Shown here piece after piece: positions 31,356-38,442 of a stretch of DNA of 64,000 nucleotides. The notes below the pieces were generated by a model. It saw nothing but the letters and a program-made list of their open reading frames with translations, was not told the origin of the DNA and made no database searches. Position 1 is the stretch's first letter. The number at the start of each line of letters is the position of its first letter. The position numbers and the translations under genes are program-made. Origin of the DNA: Kitasatospora albolonga (lineage in GTDB: Bacteria; Actinomycetota; Actinomycetes; Streptomycetales; Streptomycetaceae). The stretch covers positions 2,660,001-2,724,000 of the forward strand of contig CP020563.1 of NCBI GenBank assembly GCA_002082585.1, in the 5' to 3' direction.

Positions 31356-33142
31356 GGACGACCACCGGCAGCGACACGGAGCGCGCGGTATCCCGACTCC
31401 CCGTCGCCACACCCCGCGAGACGGCCCGAACGACCCTCCGCCTGCTCGCCCGCCACCGCGTCCGGCTCACCGCGACGGTCCTGGTCCTGCTCGCCGCGAC
31501 GGCCTCGGCCCTCGCCGTACCGGCCCTGCTCGGCACGATGGTGGACGCGGTGGCCGGGGGCCGCCCCTGGTCCGCGCTCCTGGCCCCCGCCGCAGGGATC
31601 GTCGCGGCGACGGCGGCGGGCGTCGGGCTCGGCTGGTGGGGCCAGCTGCTGCTGGCCCGCACCGCGCAGCACACGCTGGCGGGCCTGCGCGAGGAGGTCT
31701 TCGCCACGGCGGTGGCCCAGCCCACCTCCGTACTGGAGAAGACGGGCAGCGGGGATCTGGTGTCCCGGGTCGCCGGGGACGCCGAGGCGGTCAACACGGT
31801 CATCGGGCGCGTGCTTCCGGCCTTCGTGACCGCGCTGTTCACGATCGCGCTGACGCTGGTCGGCATCGGCGTCATCGACCCCCGCTTCGCGCTCGCGGTG
31901 CTGGTGGCGACCCCGGTCCAGTACGTGGCGCTGCGCCGCTTCCTGGCCCGCTCGGGCCCGGTCTACCGGTCCGCCCGCCAGGCGGAGGCGGTGCGCGGCC
32001 AGCAGCTCATCGAGACCCTGACGGGGGCGGACACCGTCACGTCCCTGCGCGCCCAGCCCCGGCACCGGGCCGCGATCGCCGCCACCTCCGAGCACGCGAT
32101 CGGCCACGAACTGCGGGCGGTACGGCTGCGCACCACGTTCTACGGGCTCCTGAACCTCGCTGAGTTCATCGGTCTGGCCGCCGTCCTCACCGTGGGCTAC
32201 CACCTGGTGGGCGCGGACGCGGTGACATTGGGCGCGGCAACGGCGGCGGCGCTCTACTTCCACCAACTGTTCGGCCCCATAGGCGTGCTGCTCTCCAACG
32301 TGGACGAACTCCAGAACGCGGGAGCGGGGTTGGCACGTCTGGTGGGGGTGCTGTCGCTCCCCGCACCGGACACGGGCGCCGGGGCGGAACCACGCGGGAC
32401 CACTCCCCCGGCCGGGCGGCTGACCCTGGAGAACATCGCGTACGGCTACGCCCCCGGCCGCCGTACGCTCCACGGGGTGACGCTCACCGTCGAGCCGGGC
32501 GAGACGGTGGCGGTCGTCGGGGCGAGCGGTGCGGGCAAGACGACCCTCGCCAAGGTCGCGGCCGGCGTCCTGACCCCCGACACGGGCCGGGTCCTGCTGG
32601 ACGGCACCCCGCTCGACCGCCTCCCGACGGCCGAACTCCGCCGCCGGGCCGTCCTGGTTAGCCAGGAGGTCCATGTCTTCGACGGCACGGTCGCGGAGGA
32701 CCTCCGCCTGTTCGCGCCCGAGGCCACGGACGCCGAGATCCGCGCGGCGGCCGACCACCTGAACGCGACTGCCTGGCTCGACGCGCTCCCCGAGGGCCTG
32801 AACACACACGTCGGCGCGGGCGGCCACCCCCTCACCGCCGCCCAGGCCCAGCACCTCGCCCTGGTGCGGCTCGCTCTCGCGGCCCCGGCGGTCGCGCTGC
32901 TGGACGAGGCGACGGCGGAGGCCGGAACGGAGGACGCGGACCTGCTGGAGCACGCGGCGACGGCCGCGCTCACCGGACGTACGGGCATCGTCATCGCCCA
33001 CCGCCTCGGCCAGGCGGCCCGCGCGGACCGGGTCGTCGTCATGGACGCGGGCCGCATCGTCGAGTCCGGCACGCACACGGCACTGCTGACGGCGGACGGC
33101 CCGTACGCGCGCCTGTGGGCAAGCTGGAACCGAAATGGCTAG
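31352..33142 (+). CDS. ABC half-exporter with intact ATP-binding residues but degenerate signature (partner subunit 2)
   Basis: The 596-residue subunit has six membrane spans and a nucleotide-binding domain with intact Walker A (VVGASGAGKTTLAK), Q-loop (LVSQEVHVFDGT), Walker B (VALLDEATAEAG) and switch His (GIVIAHRLGQ). The signature, normally LSGGQ, reads LTAAQAQHLALVRLAL. Together with subunit 1 it should form one complete ATP site (its Walker A with the partner's LSGGQ) and one dead site. ABC exporter-fold pairs near siderophore genes either export the siderophore or, as in IrtAB and YbtPQ, import it; which applies here is not known. The stop overlaps the convergent DinB-like gene by four bases (CTAG). 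Confidence 0.9.
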   Translation: MRTTTGSDTERAVSRLPVATPRETARTTLRLLARHRVRLTATVLVLLAATASALAVPALLGTMVDAVAGGRPWSALLAPAAGIVAATAAGVGLGWWGQLLLARTAQHTLAGLREEVFATAVAQPTSVLEKTGSGDLVSRVAGDAEAVNTVIGRVLPAFVTALFTIALTLVGIGVIDPRFALAVLVATPVQYVALRRFLARSGPVYRSARQAEAVRGQQLIETLTGADTVTSLRAQPRHRAAIAATSEHAIGHELRAVRLRTTFYGLLNLAEFIGLAAVLTVGYHLVGADAVTLGAATAAALYFHQLFGPIGVLLSNVDELQNAGAGLARLVGVLSLPAPDTGAGAEPRGTTPPAGRLTLENIAYGYAPGRRTLHGVTLTVEPGETVAVVGASGAGKTTLAKVAAGVLTPDTGRVLLDGTPLDRLPTAELRRRAVLVSQEVHVFDGTVAEDLRLFAPEATDAEIRAAADHLNATAWLDALPEGLNTHVGAGGHPLTAAQAQHLALVRLALAAPAVALLDEATAEAGTEDADLLEHAATAALTGRTGIVIAHRLGQAARADRVVVMDAGRIVESGTHTALLTADGPYARLWASWNRNG

Positions 33143-33861
33143 TGGGCGGGGAGCTGGAAGCGAGCCCGCCACAGGTCGCGGAGGACCGCGATCTCGGCCA
33201 TGTGGTGGATGAGTTCGAGGTTCGCGCCGAAGAGCACGCTGATGAACGGGTCGTCGGGGTCGGAGCCGTAGGGATACTGCGAGAAGCCGACGGTGTCGAG
33301 CTGCTCCTCGGTGACGGCCCCGAGGCTCTCGCGCCAGCGGTCGAGCTCCGCCCAGAACCGCTCCAGCGCCAGATCGGCGGAGGGCGCGAAGTCGACCATC
33401 AGCCGGGGCTCCCGCCGCCGCTCCCCGAACGACCACTCCCACTGACCGGCGAACCCGGAGTGCAGATGGCCGAGGCGCCAGGCGATGGTGGTGACGGGTA
33501 CGACGTCGGGCTCCGGCTCCCCGGTGTGGGCGAGGACCTCCTCGACCCGCTCGACGCTCACGCTCCAGTCCTCGGCGATCTTCGCGACGGACATGCCCCC
33601 GGCGGCCTGCCGGGCGACCTCGGCGTACTCACTGGCCGGGATCTCCGGCGCCCCCTTGTCGATCACCCAGGCCCCCGGCCCGTACGCACGGGGCGTGACC
33701 GCCTCCTCCCGCGGCCGGATCGACCAGCACCCGTCCACGGGCTCCCACAGGTACTCCGCGTCACTGAGCCCGGTCAGCCGCACCTGGGCCGTCTCCCGGG
33801 CCTGGTCGAACTGCGCCAGCAGCAGCCCCAGCCGATCGGTCCGTACGCCTGTGGTTCCCAT
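33139..33861 (-). CDS. DinB-like protein with an internal DUF433-like helix-turn-helix insert
   Basis: The 240-residue protein has a DinB/mycothiol-dependent-type four-helix fold: GLLLAQFDQARETAQVRLTGLSDAEYLWEPVDGCWSIRP at the start, TTIAWRLGHLHSGFAGQWEW in the middle and NLELIHHMAEIAVLRDLWRA at the end, with possible metal-binding His residues. Between residues about 65 and 115 an extra segment appears (APEIPASEYAEVARQAAGGMSVAKIAEDWSVSVERVEEVLAH) that reads like the DUF433 domain of some antitoxins. The ATG has GGGGGAG six bases upstream. Function unknown; a thiol-dependent transferase is possible. Confidence 0.75.
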   Translation of the reverse strand: MGTTGVRTDRLGLLLAQFDQARETAQVRLTGLSDAEYLWEPVDGCWSIRPREEAVTPRAYGPGAWVIDKGAPEIPASEYAEVARQAAGGMSVAKIAEDWSVSVERVEEVLAHTGEPEPDVVPVTTIAWRLGHLHSGFAGQWEWSFGERRREPRLMVDFAPSADLALERFWAELDRWRESLGAVTEEQLDTVGFSQYPYGSDPDDPFISVLFGANLELIHHMAEIAVLRDLWRARFQLPAH

Positions 33862-33954
33862 GCCCGGCTCCCCCTCGTCCTCGGCCCCGAGGGGGAAGGT
33901 AGCGACCCGTCCCGCGGGGCGCGACCGATTAACGGGGCTGCGGGGTGCGGCGGT

Positions 33955-34167
33955 TCAGACCCGTTCGCGAATCCAGGCGGCCAGGCCGCGGACGACTTCG
34001 GCGGAGGCGCCACCGAGGTGGACGAGGGCCCCGTCGGTGATGGTGGGGAAGTCTCCGTAGAGGGAGGGCAGGGAGAAACCGGCCTGCGAGAGCGCATCGG
34101 CGAGGTCCTTGGCGGCGAGGTTGCCTTCGACGAGAGCGGCGTCCTGGGCGGGTCGGTGGTGGTACAC
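33955..34167 (-). CDS. Small hypothetical protein, 70 residues
   Basis: I do not recognise the family. The sequence ends with a well-formed amphipathic segment (GGASAEVVRGLAAWIRERV) and has an even, coding-like composition (DLADALSQAGFSLPSLYGDFPTITDG). It starts at a GTG with AAAGG about ten bases upstream. It follows two small genes of the ATP-binding protein unit on the same strand, after 28 bases, and may be co-transcribed. Confidence 0.5.
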   Translation of the reverse strand: MYHHRPAQDAALVEGNLAAKDLADALSQAGFSLPSLYGDFPTITDGALVHLGGASAEVVRGLAAWIRERV

Positions 34168-34195
34168 GGGGATCAGCCTTTCGACGTCAAGAGGG

Positions 34196-34867
34196 TTACG
34201 GATACGGGGACTTGCCCCTTACGCATCGCGCGGGGGCACCGAGAGCACGAACCCCAGCTCTCCGGCGGCGTCCACGACGAGGGACATGAGCTGTGCGGTG
34301 GTGAGCGCCTCGCGCCGCTCCCCGTGCGGGCCGAAGAGCAGGACGTACGCGGCCGGCTCGCCCCGGACCAGCGGCACCCGGAGCCCCGGGGTCGTTCCCG
34401 GCACCGGTCGTCCGGGCCTGTCTGTCACGGGGCTCCTCCAGAGCACGGGGGCCTCCGCCCGAGGGGGCGCCCTCCGGGGGCGGCGGCACGGAGAGGACGA
34501 AGTAAGCGGCCTTGCCCTGGGGCAGTACCCGTACACCCCAGTCATCGGCGAGGCTCTCCACGAGGATCAGCCCCCGCCCCGAGGTGGCGCCCGGCCCCGC
34601 GTCCCGGACCACCGGGAGACCGCCACCGCCGTCAACGACGGTCACAGTGAAGGCGGTTGCGGACCGCGTACAGATCACACGACAGGAGGGGCTGCCCGTG
34701 GCGTGCAGGACGGCATTGGTGACGAGTTCGCTGACGAGAAGCTCGGCGGTCTCCATGAGCTCGCCCGCGAACCCCCAGCCCGCCATCACCCCGCGTACAG
34801 ACTTTCTAGCCGCCCGGACGGACCCCTCGGCAACGGGAAAGGTAAAGGTCGGCTCTTCGCTGTCCAC
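34196..34867 (-). CDS. ATP-binding protein of the RsbW/HATPase_c type, with long overlapping C-terminal extension
   Basis: About 140 residues form a GHKL ATPase like the anti-sigma kinases: FPVAEGSVRAARKSVRGVMAGWGF, then ELLVSELVTNAVLHA (N-box), VTVVDGGGGLP (G1) and GRGLILVESLADDWGV (G2). These Streptomyces proteins often pair with a DUF5753 regulator, as here. The chosen GTG at 34867 gives a normal lead (VDSEEPTFTFPV). The frame stays open past the domain and runs in another frame through the whole next small gene; the final 80 residues are Arg/Ala/Gly-rich and look non-native. The true end may be earlier in relatives, or an indel may have removed it. Confidence 0.7.
   Translation of the reverse strand: MDSEEPTFTFPVAEGSVRAARKSVRGVMAGWGFAGELMETAELLVSELVTNAVLHATGSPSCRVICTRSATAFTVTVVDGGGGLPVVRDAGPGATSGRGLILVESLADDWGVRVLPQGKAAYFVLSVPPPPEGAPSGGGPRALEEPRDRQARTTGAGNDPGAPGAAGPGRAGRVRPALRPARGAARGAHHRTAHVPRRGRRRRAGVRALGAPARCVRGKSPYP
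34219..34428 (-). CDS. Small hypothetical protein, 69 residues, nested in the ATP-binding gene
   Basis: A GTG at 34428 has a very good ribosome site (GGAGGA, five to six bases away) and opens VTDRPGRPVPGTTPGLRVPLVRG, continuing as EPAAYVLLFGPHGERREALTTAQLMSLVVDAAGELGFVLSVPPRDA. Composition is far more protein-like than the overlapping frame of the ATP-binding gene. It probably is the real gene over 34219-34428. Function unknown; it likely belongs to the same regulatory unit. Confidence 0.65.
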   Translation of the reverse strand: MTDRPGRPVPGTTPGLRVPLVRGEPAAYVLLFGPHGERREALTTAQLMSLVVDAAGELGFVLSVPPRDA

Positions 34868-35001
34868 CAGAGTTCGCCTCTCGGCAAGTGGCGAGGGCAG
34901 GCGAATTCCCCGCTCGCACCACGGGCGTTGCCACGCTTCGCCATCATGGAATGACGTTGCGTGACCGACGGGGACACCGTAGCGCTGCATACTCCCGATC
35001 T

Positions 35002-35037
35002 GCAAGTACCCTTTCGCATGTATGCATATCTACTTGC
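35002..35037. promoter_or_regulatory. Inverted repeat upstream of the XRE/DUF5753 gene
   Basis: GCAAGTA (35002-35008) and TACTTGC (35031-35037) form a perfect 7-bp inverted repeat separated by 22 bases, with the palindrome TATGCATA (35021-35028) inside. The region is unusually A/T-rich for this genome. It lies 57 bases before the regulator start and in the divergent control region of the ATP-binding gene. Confidence 0.5.
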
Positions 35038-35093
35038 TGGCGCTCCCACCAGAGCAGCGGGCAGACTGTCCACCGACACATTCGAGGAGCGTG

Positions 35094-35963
35094 ATGGGCC
35101 AGACGATCAGGAGCCGCCGACTCGGTTCGGACCTGCGGCAACTGCGCCGCAAGGCCAACCTGACGGCCGAGGCGGTCGGCACCGAACTCGGCTTCTCCCA
35201 GTCGAAGATGAGCCGGATAGAGAGCGGCGACGTCCGCGTCTCCCGCACCGACCTGAAGGCCCTGCTCGCCCTCTACGACGTCACCGACGAGAAGCAGATC
35301 ACCGCGTTCGTGGAGGCGGCGAAGGACGCCAAGTCCCGTGGCTGGTGGATCGCTTACGAGGACGCGCTGCCGCGCGAGTACCGGGACTTCATCGCCCTGG
35401 AAGGCACGGCGGCCGGCATCCGAACGTTCGAGGGCATGATCGTGCCGGGCCTGATGCAGACGCCGGACTACACGCGCCACATCATCACGGCGGGACCGGC
35501 GGTGCTGCCGCCGGGCCACGTGGACTCGCTCATCAAGGTGCGGATGGAGCGCCAGTCCATCCTGGACGCCGACCAGCCCCCGAAGATCTGGGCGATCGTG
35601 ACCGAGGGCGCACTGCGCCAGGTGGTCGGCGGCTACGCGGTGATGCTGGACCAGCTCAACCACCTGGCCCGCCTCACGGAGCGCAGCAACATCACGTTGC
35701 AGGTGCTGCCGTTCGAGGCGGGCGCACACGCGGGCGTCCAGTCCTCCTTCTGGCTCTTCGACTTCCCCACCGACCCCAGCATCGCCTGTGTGGCGAACCT
35801 GACCGGGACCCTGTTCATGGAACAGACGGGTCAACTCAACGCGTTCTCCGACGCGTTCGACAACCTCCGGGCCAGCGCGCTGAGCCCGGCAGATTCACTG
35901 ACGCGCATCACCGACATCATGGATCTGATGCGCCGAGAACGAGACAAGAGGAACCCATCATGA
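35094..35963 (+). CDS. XRE family helix-turn-helix regulator with DUF5753 domain
   Basis: The 289-residue protein has an XRE helix-turn-helix (LGSDLRQLRRKANLTAEAVGTELGFSQSKMSRIESGDVRVSRTDLKALLALY) and a C-terminal DUF5753 sensor-like domain (WWIAYEDALPREYRDFIALEGTAAGIRTFEGMIVPGLMQTPDYTR, then ITLQVLPFEAGAH). Relatives such as WhiJ control development or antibiotic genes with a DUF397 partner. The ATG at 35094 follows GAGGAG. The stop overlaps the first DUF397 gene by four bases. A divergent ATP-binding protein completes a three-part module frequent in Streptomyces. Confidence 0.93.
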   Translation: MGQTIRSRRLGSDLRQLRRKANLTAEAVGTELGFSQSKMSRIESGDVRVSRTDLKALLALYDVTDEKQITAFVEAAKDAKSRGWWIAYEDALPREYRDFIALEGTAAGIRTFEGMIVPGLMQTPDYTRHIITAGPAVLPPGHVDSLIKVRMERQSILDADQPPKIWAIVTEGALRQVVGGYAVMLDQLNHLARLTERSNITLQVLPFEAGAHAGVQSSFWLFDFPTDPSIACVANLTGTLFMEQTGQLNAFSDAFDNLRASALSPADSLTRITDIMDLMRRERDKRNPS

Positions 35964-36160
35964 CCAGCGCCACCCCCACCGTCGTCGGCCCGTTCGTCAA
36001 GGCCACCGCCAGCGGCCAGCAGGATGCGTGCGTGGAGGTGGCCCCCCTCTCCGACGGCGGCCGAGCAGTCCGCGACAGCAAGAACCAGCACGGCCCCCGC
36101 CTCCACTTCGGCCCGGCCCAGTGGACCGCCTTCACCGACAGCATGAAGACTGCTGTCTGA
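35960..36160 (+). CDS. DUF397 small protein, copy 1
   Basis: The 66-residue protein has the family core VEVAPLSDGGRAVRDSKNQHGPRLHFGPAQWTAFTDSMK. DUF397 proteins are usually encoded right after an XRE/DUF5753 regulator and are thought to modulate it. The ATG lies inside the regulator stop (ATGA) with AGAGGA upstream, so the two are translationally coupled. Confidence 0.9.
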   Translation: MTSATPTVVGPFVKATASGQQDACVEVAPLSDGGRAVRDSKNQHGPRLHFGPAQWTAFTDSMKTAV

Positions 36161-36190
36161 CCTACTCGCGAGCAGACCGAGGGAGTCACC

Positions 36191-36397
36191 TTGCCCGGCA
36201 CCCCCACCATCGCCGGTCCCTTCATCAAAGCCACCGGCAGTGGACAACTGGGCGACTGCGTGGAGGTGGCCCCTCTCTCCGACGGCGGCCGGGCAGTCCG
36301 CGACAGCAAGAACCAGGACGGCCCGCGCCTCCACTTCGGCCCCGCCCAGTGGACGGCTTTCACCGACGGTGTGAAGGGCCAGGCGTACGGGGGCTGA
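36191..36397 (+). CDS. DUF397 small protein, copy 2 (tandem paralogue)
   Basis: The 68-residue protein repeats copy 1 almost exactly over its core (VEVAPLSDGGRAVRDSKNQ, then GPRLHFGPAQWTAFTDGVK). It begins at a TTG at 36191 with GGGAG five bases upstream, 30 bases after copy 1. The DNA is also highly similar, so it is a recent tandem duplication. The C-terminal end differs (GQAYGG). Probably co-transcribed with the regulator. Confidence 0.85.
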   Translation: MPGTPTIAGPFIKATGSGQLGDCVEVAPLSDGGRAVRDSKNQDGPRLHFGPAQWTAFTDGVKGQAYGG

Positions 36398-36475
36398 ACC
36401 AGCCCCACCCCCTGACCGGGCCGGGTCGCACGGAGCGCAGTTCGTGGGGGCCCGGTCCTTGTCATAGGCGGCCCT

Positions 36476-36481
36476 TAGGGT
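36476..36481 (+). promoter_or_regulatory. Leaderless-type -10 of the hypothetical gene at 36488
   Basis: TAGGGT is followed by GACCCG and then ATG. No ribosome site is present in the six bases between. Confidence 0.45.
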
Positions 36482-36487
36482 GACCCG

Positions 36488-37363
36488 ATGGCCGCAGCGA
36501 AGAGAAGTCCGAAGAGCCCGATCGACGTCGAACCCGGCGCGGTATTCGCGTTCCGTACGTCGCCGCTCCACCCCGGCTCCCCGCCCGGGACCGGGCGCTT
36601 CGGCGCTCTCGCGGTGGTCGCGCGGGCGCCGGAGGTGATCGTCGTGGCCGTGTTCGACGGGGTGTGGGACCGGGTGCCCACGCTGGAGGAGGTACGGGGA
36701 CAGCGGGTGCTGCGGCGTCGGCGGTTCGCGCACACGGGGAGGCCGGCGGTGTTCGCGTGCGGGGTGGAGGACACGACCGGGCTGAGTGACCTCACCGCGC
36801 TGGGGACCGCCCCGCTCACCGCCGAGCAGACGAAGCTGGCCGCCCCTTACCTCTCCCCCCGGAGCGTCGGCACGTCGTTCTCCACGCTCGCCCTGGCCGA
36901 CTCCGACGTGGAGGGCGAGTGGCGCTGGGCGCACGACCGGGAGGCGCTGCTGCGGGAGCAGGAGGCGGTCGAGGAGCAGCGGAGGCTTGCGGCGGAGGCC
37001 GAGAAGGGACGGTACGCGGCGCGGCTGGCGGGGCTCACCTGGGAGCAGCTGCTCGCGGAGACCCCGTTCGAGGGCTGGACGCCGTCGCCGCCGTTTCCTC
37101 CGGCCGCGTTCCGGCGGGCGGCCGTCCGGCGGGTGCACCAGGCATGCCGGGAGCTGCGGGACGTGGGGCCGAAGCCCCGGAAGCCCGCCGTGCGGAAGGT
37201 GCTGAAGTCGCTGGTGCTGTGGTTCAACACGGCCGACCAGGCGGCGGGCTGGGTCATCGAGACGGAGGAGCGCGAGGACATCTGTTTCGTACTCGAAGAG
37301 CTGGCGCATGTCGCCGGGCACCCGTCGCTCGTCATGGAGGCCGACGAATGGCGTGAGTGGTGA
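36488..37363 (+). CDS. Hypothetical protein, 291 residues
   Basis: I do not recognise the protein. The N-terminal third is beta-rich (VEPGAVFAFRT, GRFGALAVVARAPEVIVVAVFDGVWDRVPTLEEV) and faintly resembles bacterial immunity proteins of the Imm26 type. A charged helical linker follows (HDREALLREQEAVEEQRRLAAEAEKGRYAARL), and the C-terminal part has a conserved-looking block (RKVLKSLVLWFNTADQAAGWVIETEEREDICFVLEELAHVAGHP). It starts at an ATG with a leaderless-type promoter. Located between the DUF397 genes and the tmRNA terminator. No partner toxin is seen. Confidence 0.75.
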   Translation: MAAAKRSPKSPIDVEPGAVFAFRTSPLHPGSPPGTGRFGALAVVARAPEVIVVAVFDGVWDRVPTLEEVRGQRVLRRRRFAHTGRPAVFACGVEDTTGLSDLTALGTAPLTAEQTKLAAPYLSPRSVGTSFSTLALADSDVEGEWRWAHDREALLREQEAVEEQRRLAAEAEKGRYAARLAGLTWEQLLAETPFEGWTPSPPFPPAAFRRAAVRRVHQACRELRDVGPKPRKPAVRKVLKSLVLWFNTADQAAGWVIETEEREDICFVLEELAHVAGHPSLVMEADEWREW

Positions 37364-37385
37364 GCGGCCGGAACAGGAGAGAATG

Positions 37386-37425
37386 AAAAAACCGTTGCCC
37401 CGCGAGCGAACTCGCGGGGCAACGG
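37386..37425 (-). terminator. Terminator of the tmRNA gene
   Basis: A perfect 15-bp stem (37392-37406 with 37411-37425) has the stable loop TTCG on the minus strand and is followed by TTTTTT. It starts 16 bases after the tmRNA 3' end and is the most canonical intrinsic terminator in the window. Confidence 0.95.
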
Positions 37426-37440
37426 CCTACATGGGAATTG

Positions 37441-37824
37441 TGGAGATGGCGGGAATCGAACCCGCGTCCAACGGTGCGGAACCAGGGCTTCTCCGAGTGC
37501 AGTTCGCTACGCTTTTCTCGGCCCCGGAGGTCACGCGAACAAGCCTCCGACAGGCTCAGCCACTGTTTGATTTCCTTCTCGGCCCCGTGGCCGGGCCGAG
37601 AAGTTTAGATCCCTAGTTGATGCCAGGGTCCGGGTCGGGATCACCCCCGGGCTGACACTCCGCAGAGTCTTCGCTAGCTGCTAATTAGGCAGCAAGGGCG
37701 AAGGCGGAGGAATCGCGCTTGGAATTGGCGATTATTGTTTGCGACATATGGTTTACGAGATCATTGCCGCTTCCTCGACTCGCTTCCCCTGCTTCGACAT
37801 CCGCTGTCGAAACCGATCATCCCC
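37441..37824 (-). ncRNA. ssrA: Transfer-messenger RNA (tmRNA, ssrA)
   Basis: The RNA rescues stalled ribosomes with SmpB. On the minus strand the 5' end GGGGATG pairs with CATCTCC at the 3' end (seven pairs, one G-U), and the T-arm GGGTTCGATTCCC precedes the 3' end. The last CCA is only partly encoded. The internal reading frame ends GCTGCCTAATTAG and gives the tag ANSKRDSSAFALAA, with the Ala-Leu-Ala-Ala end recognised by proteases. The mature length is about 384 bases, within the bacterial range. smpB is 109 bases upstream on the same strand. An A/T-rich patch, TTGAAAAATACACAT, lies right before the 5' end and may hold the -10 element. Confidence 0.95.
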
Positions 37825-37932
37825 ATGTGTATTTTTCAAAACGTGCGCCTTCGGTGAGGTGCACGGCCCATCGTACGTGAACAACGGCGGACGATGCCAG
37901 CGTATTCCCCCGCACGAGCCCGGCAGAGGCTC

Positions 37933-38421
37933 TCAGGCGCTGCGCTGCCGCCTGCGGGCCGCCGCGATGGCGCGGTTCGTCTCCCTCGTGTCCTGCTTCT
38001 CGCGAAGCGTCTGCCGCTTGTCGTACTCCTTCTTGCCCTTGGCGAGCGCGATCTCGACCTTCACCCGGCCGTCCTTGAAGTACAGGGCGAGCGGCACGAT
38101 GGTGTGGCCGGTCTCCTGGGACTTGGACTCCAGCTTGTCGATCTCGGCCCGGTGCAGGAGCAGCTTGCGCTTGCGCTTGGCCGCGTGGTTGGTCCAGGTC
38201 CCCTGGACGTACTCGGGTACGTGGATGTTGTGCAGCCACGCCTCGTGGTCGTCGATCTGGACGAACCCGTCGACCAGGGAGGCCCGGCCCATGCGCAGGG
38301 ACTTCACCTCGGTGCCCATGAGCACGAGGCCGCACTCGTAGGTGTCGAGGATGGTGTAGTCGTGCCGCGCCTTCTTGTTCTGCGCGATCATCTTGCGCCC
38401 GGTGTCTTTTTCCTTAGCCAT
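37933..38421 (-). CDS. smpB: tmRNA-binding protein SmpB
   Basis: The 162-residue protein binds the tRNA-like end of tmRNA and leads it into stalled ribosomes. Family blocks are [33 protein letters not shown], then [15 protein letters not shown] and the basic tail [33 protein letters not shown]. The ATG at 38421 has no recognisable Shine-Dalgarno sequence; a hairpin covers the region just upstream and touches the start codon. It is 18 bases downstream of the ctpA stop. Confidence 0.96.
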   Translation of the reverse strand: MAKEKDTGRKMIAQNKKARHDYTILDTYECGLVLMGTEVKSLRMGRASLVDGFVQIDDHEAWLHNIHVPEYVQGTWTNHAAKRKRKLLLHRAEIDKLESKSQETGHTIVPLALYFKDGRVKVEIALAKGKKEYDKRQTLREKQDTRETNRAIAAARRRQRSA

Positions 38422-38442
38422 AGTGCGGTCATTTTCGCACTA
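38421..38442 (-). promoter_or_regulatory. Hairpin spanning the ctpA stop and smpB start
   Basis: TAGTGCG (38421-38427) and CGCACTA (38436-38442) are perfect 7-bp arms with an eight-base loop. The structure starts at the ctpA stop codon and ends on the first base of the smpB ATG. Confidence 0.55.

Noticed and set aside
37441..37490. A tRNA gene suggested by the GGGTTCGATTCCC arm
   Set aside because: No D or anticodon arm follows at the right distance; the acceptor pairs with sequence 370 bases away, which is the tmRNA fold.
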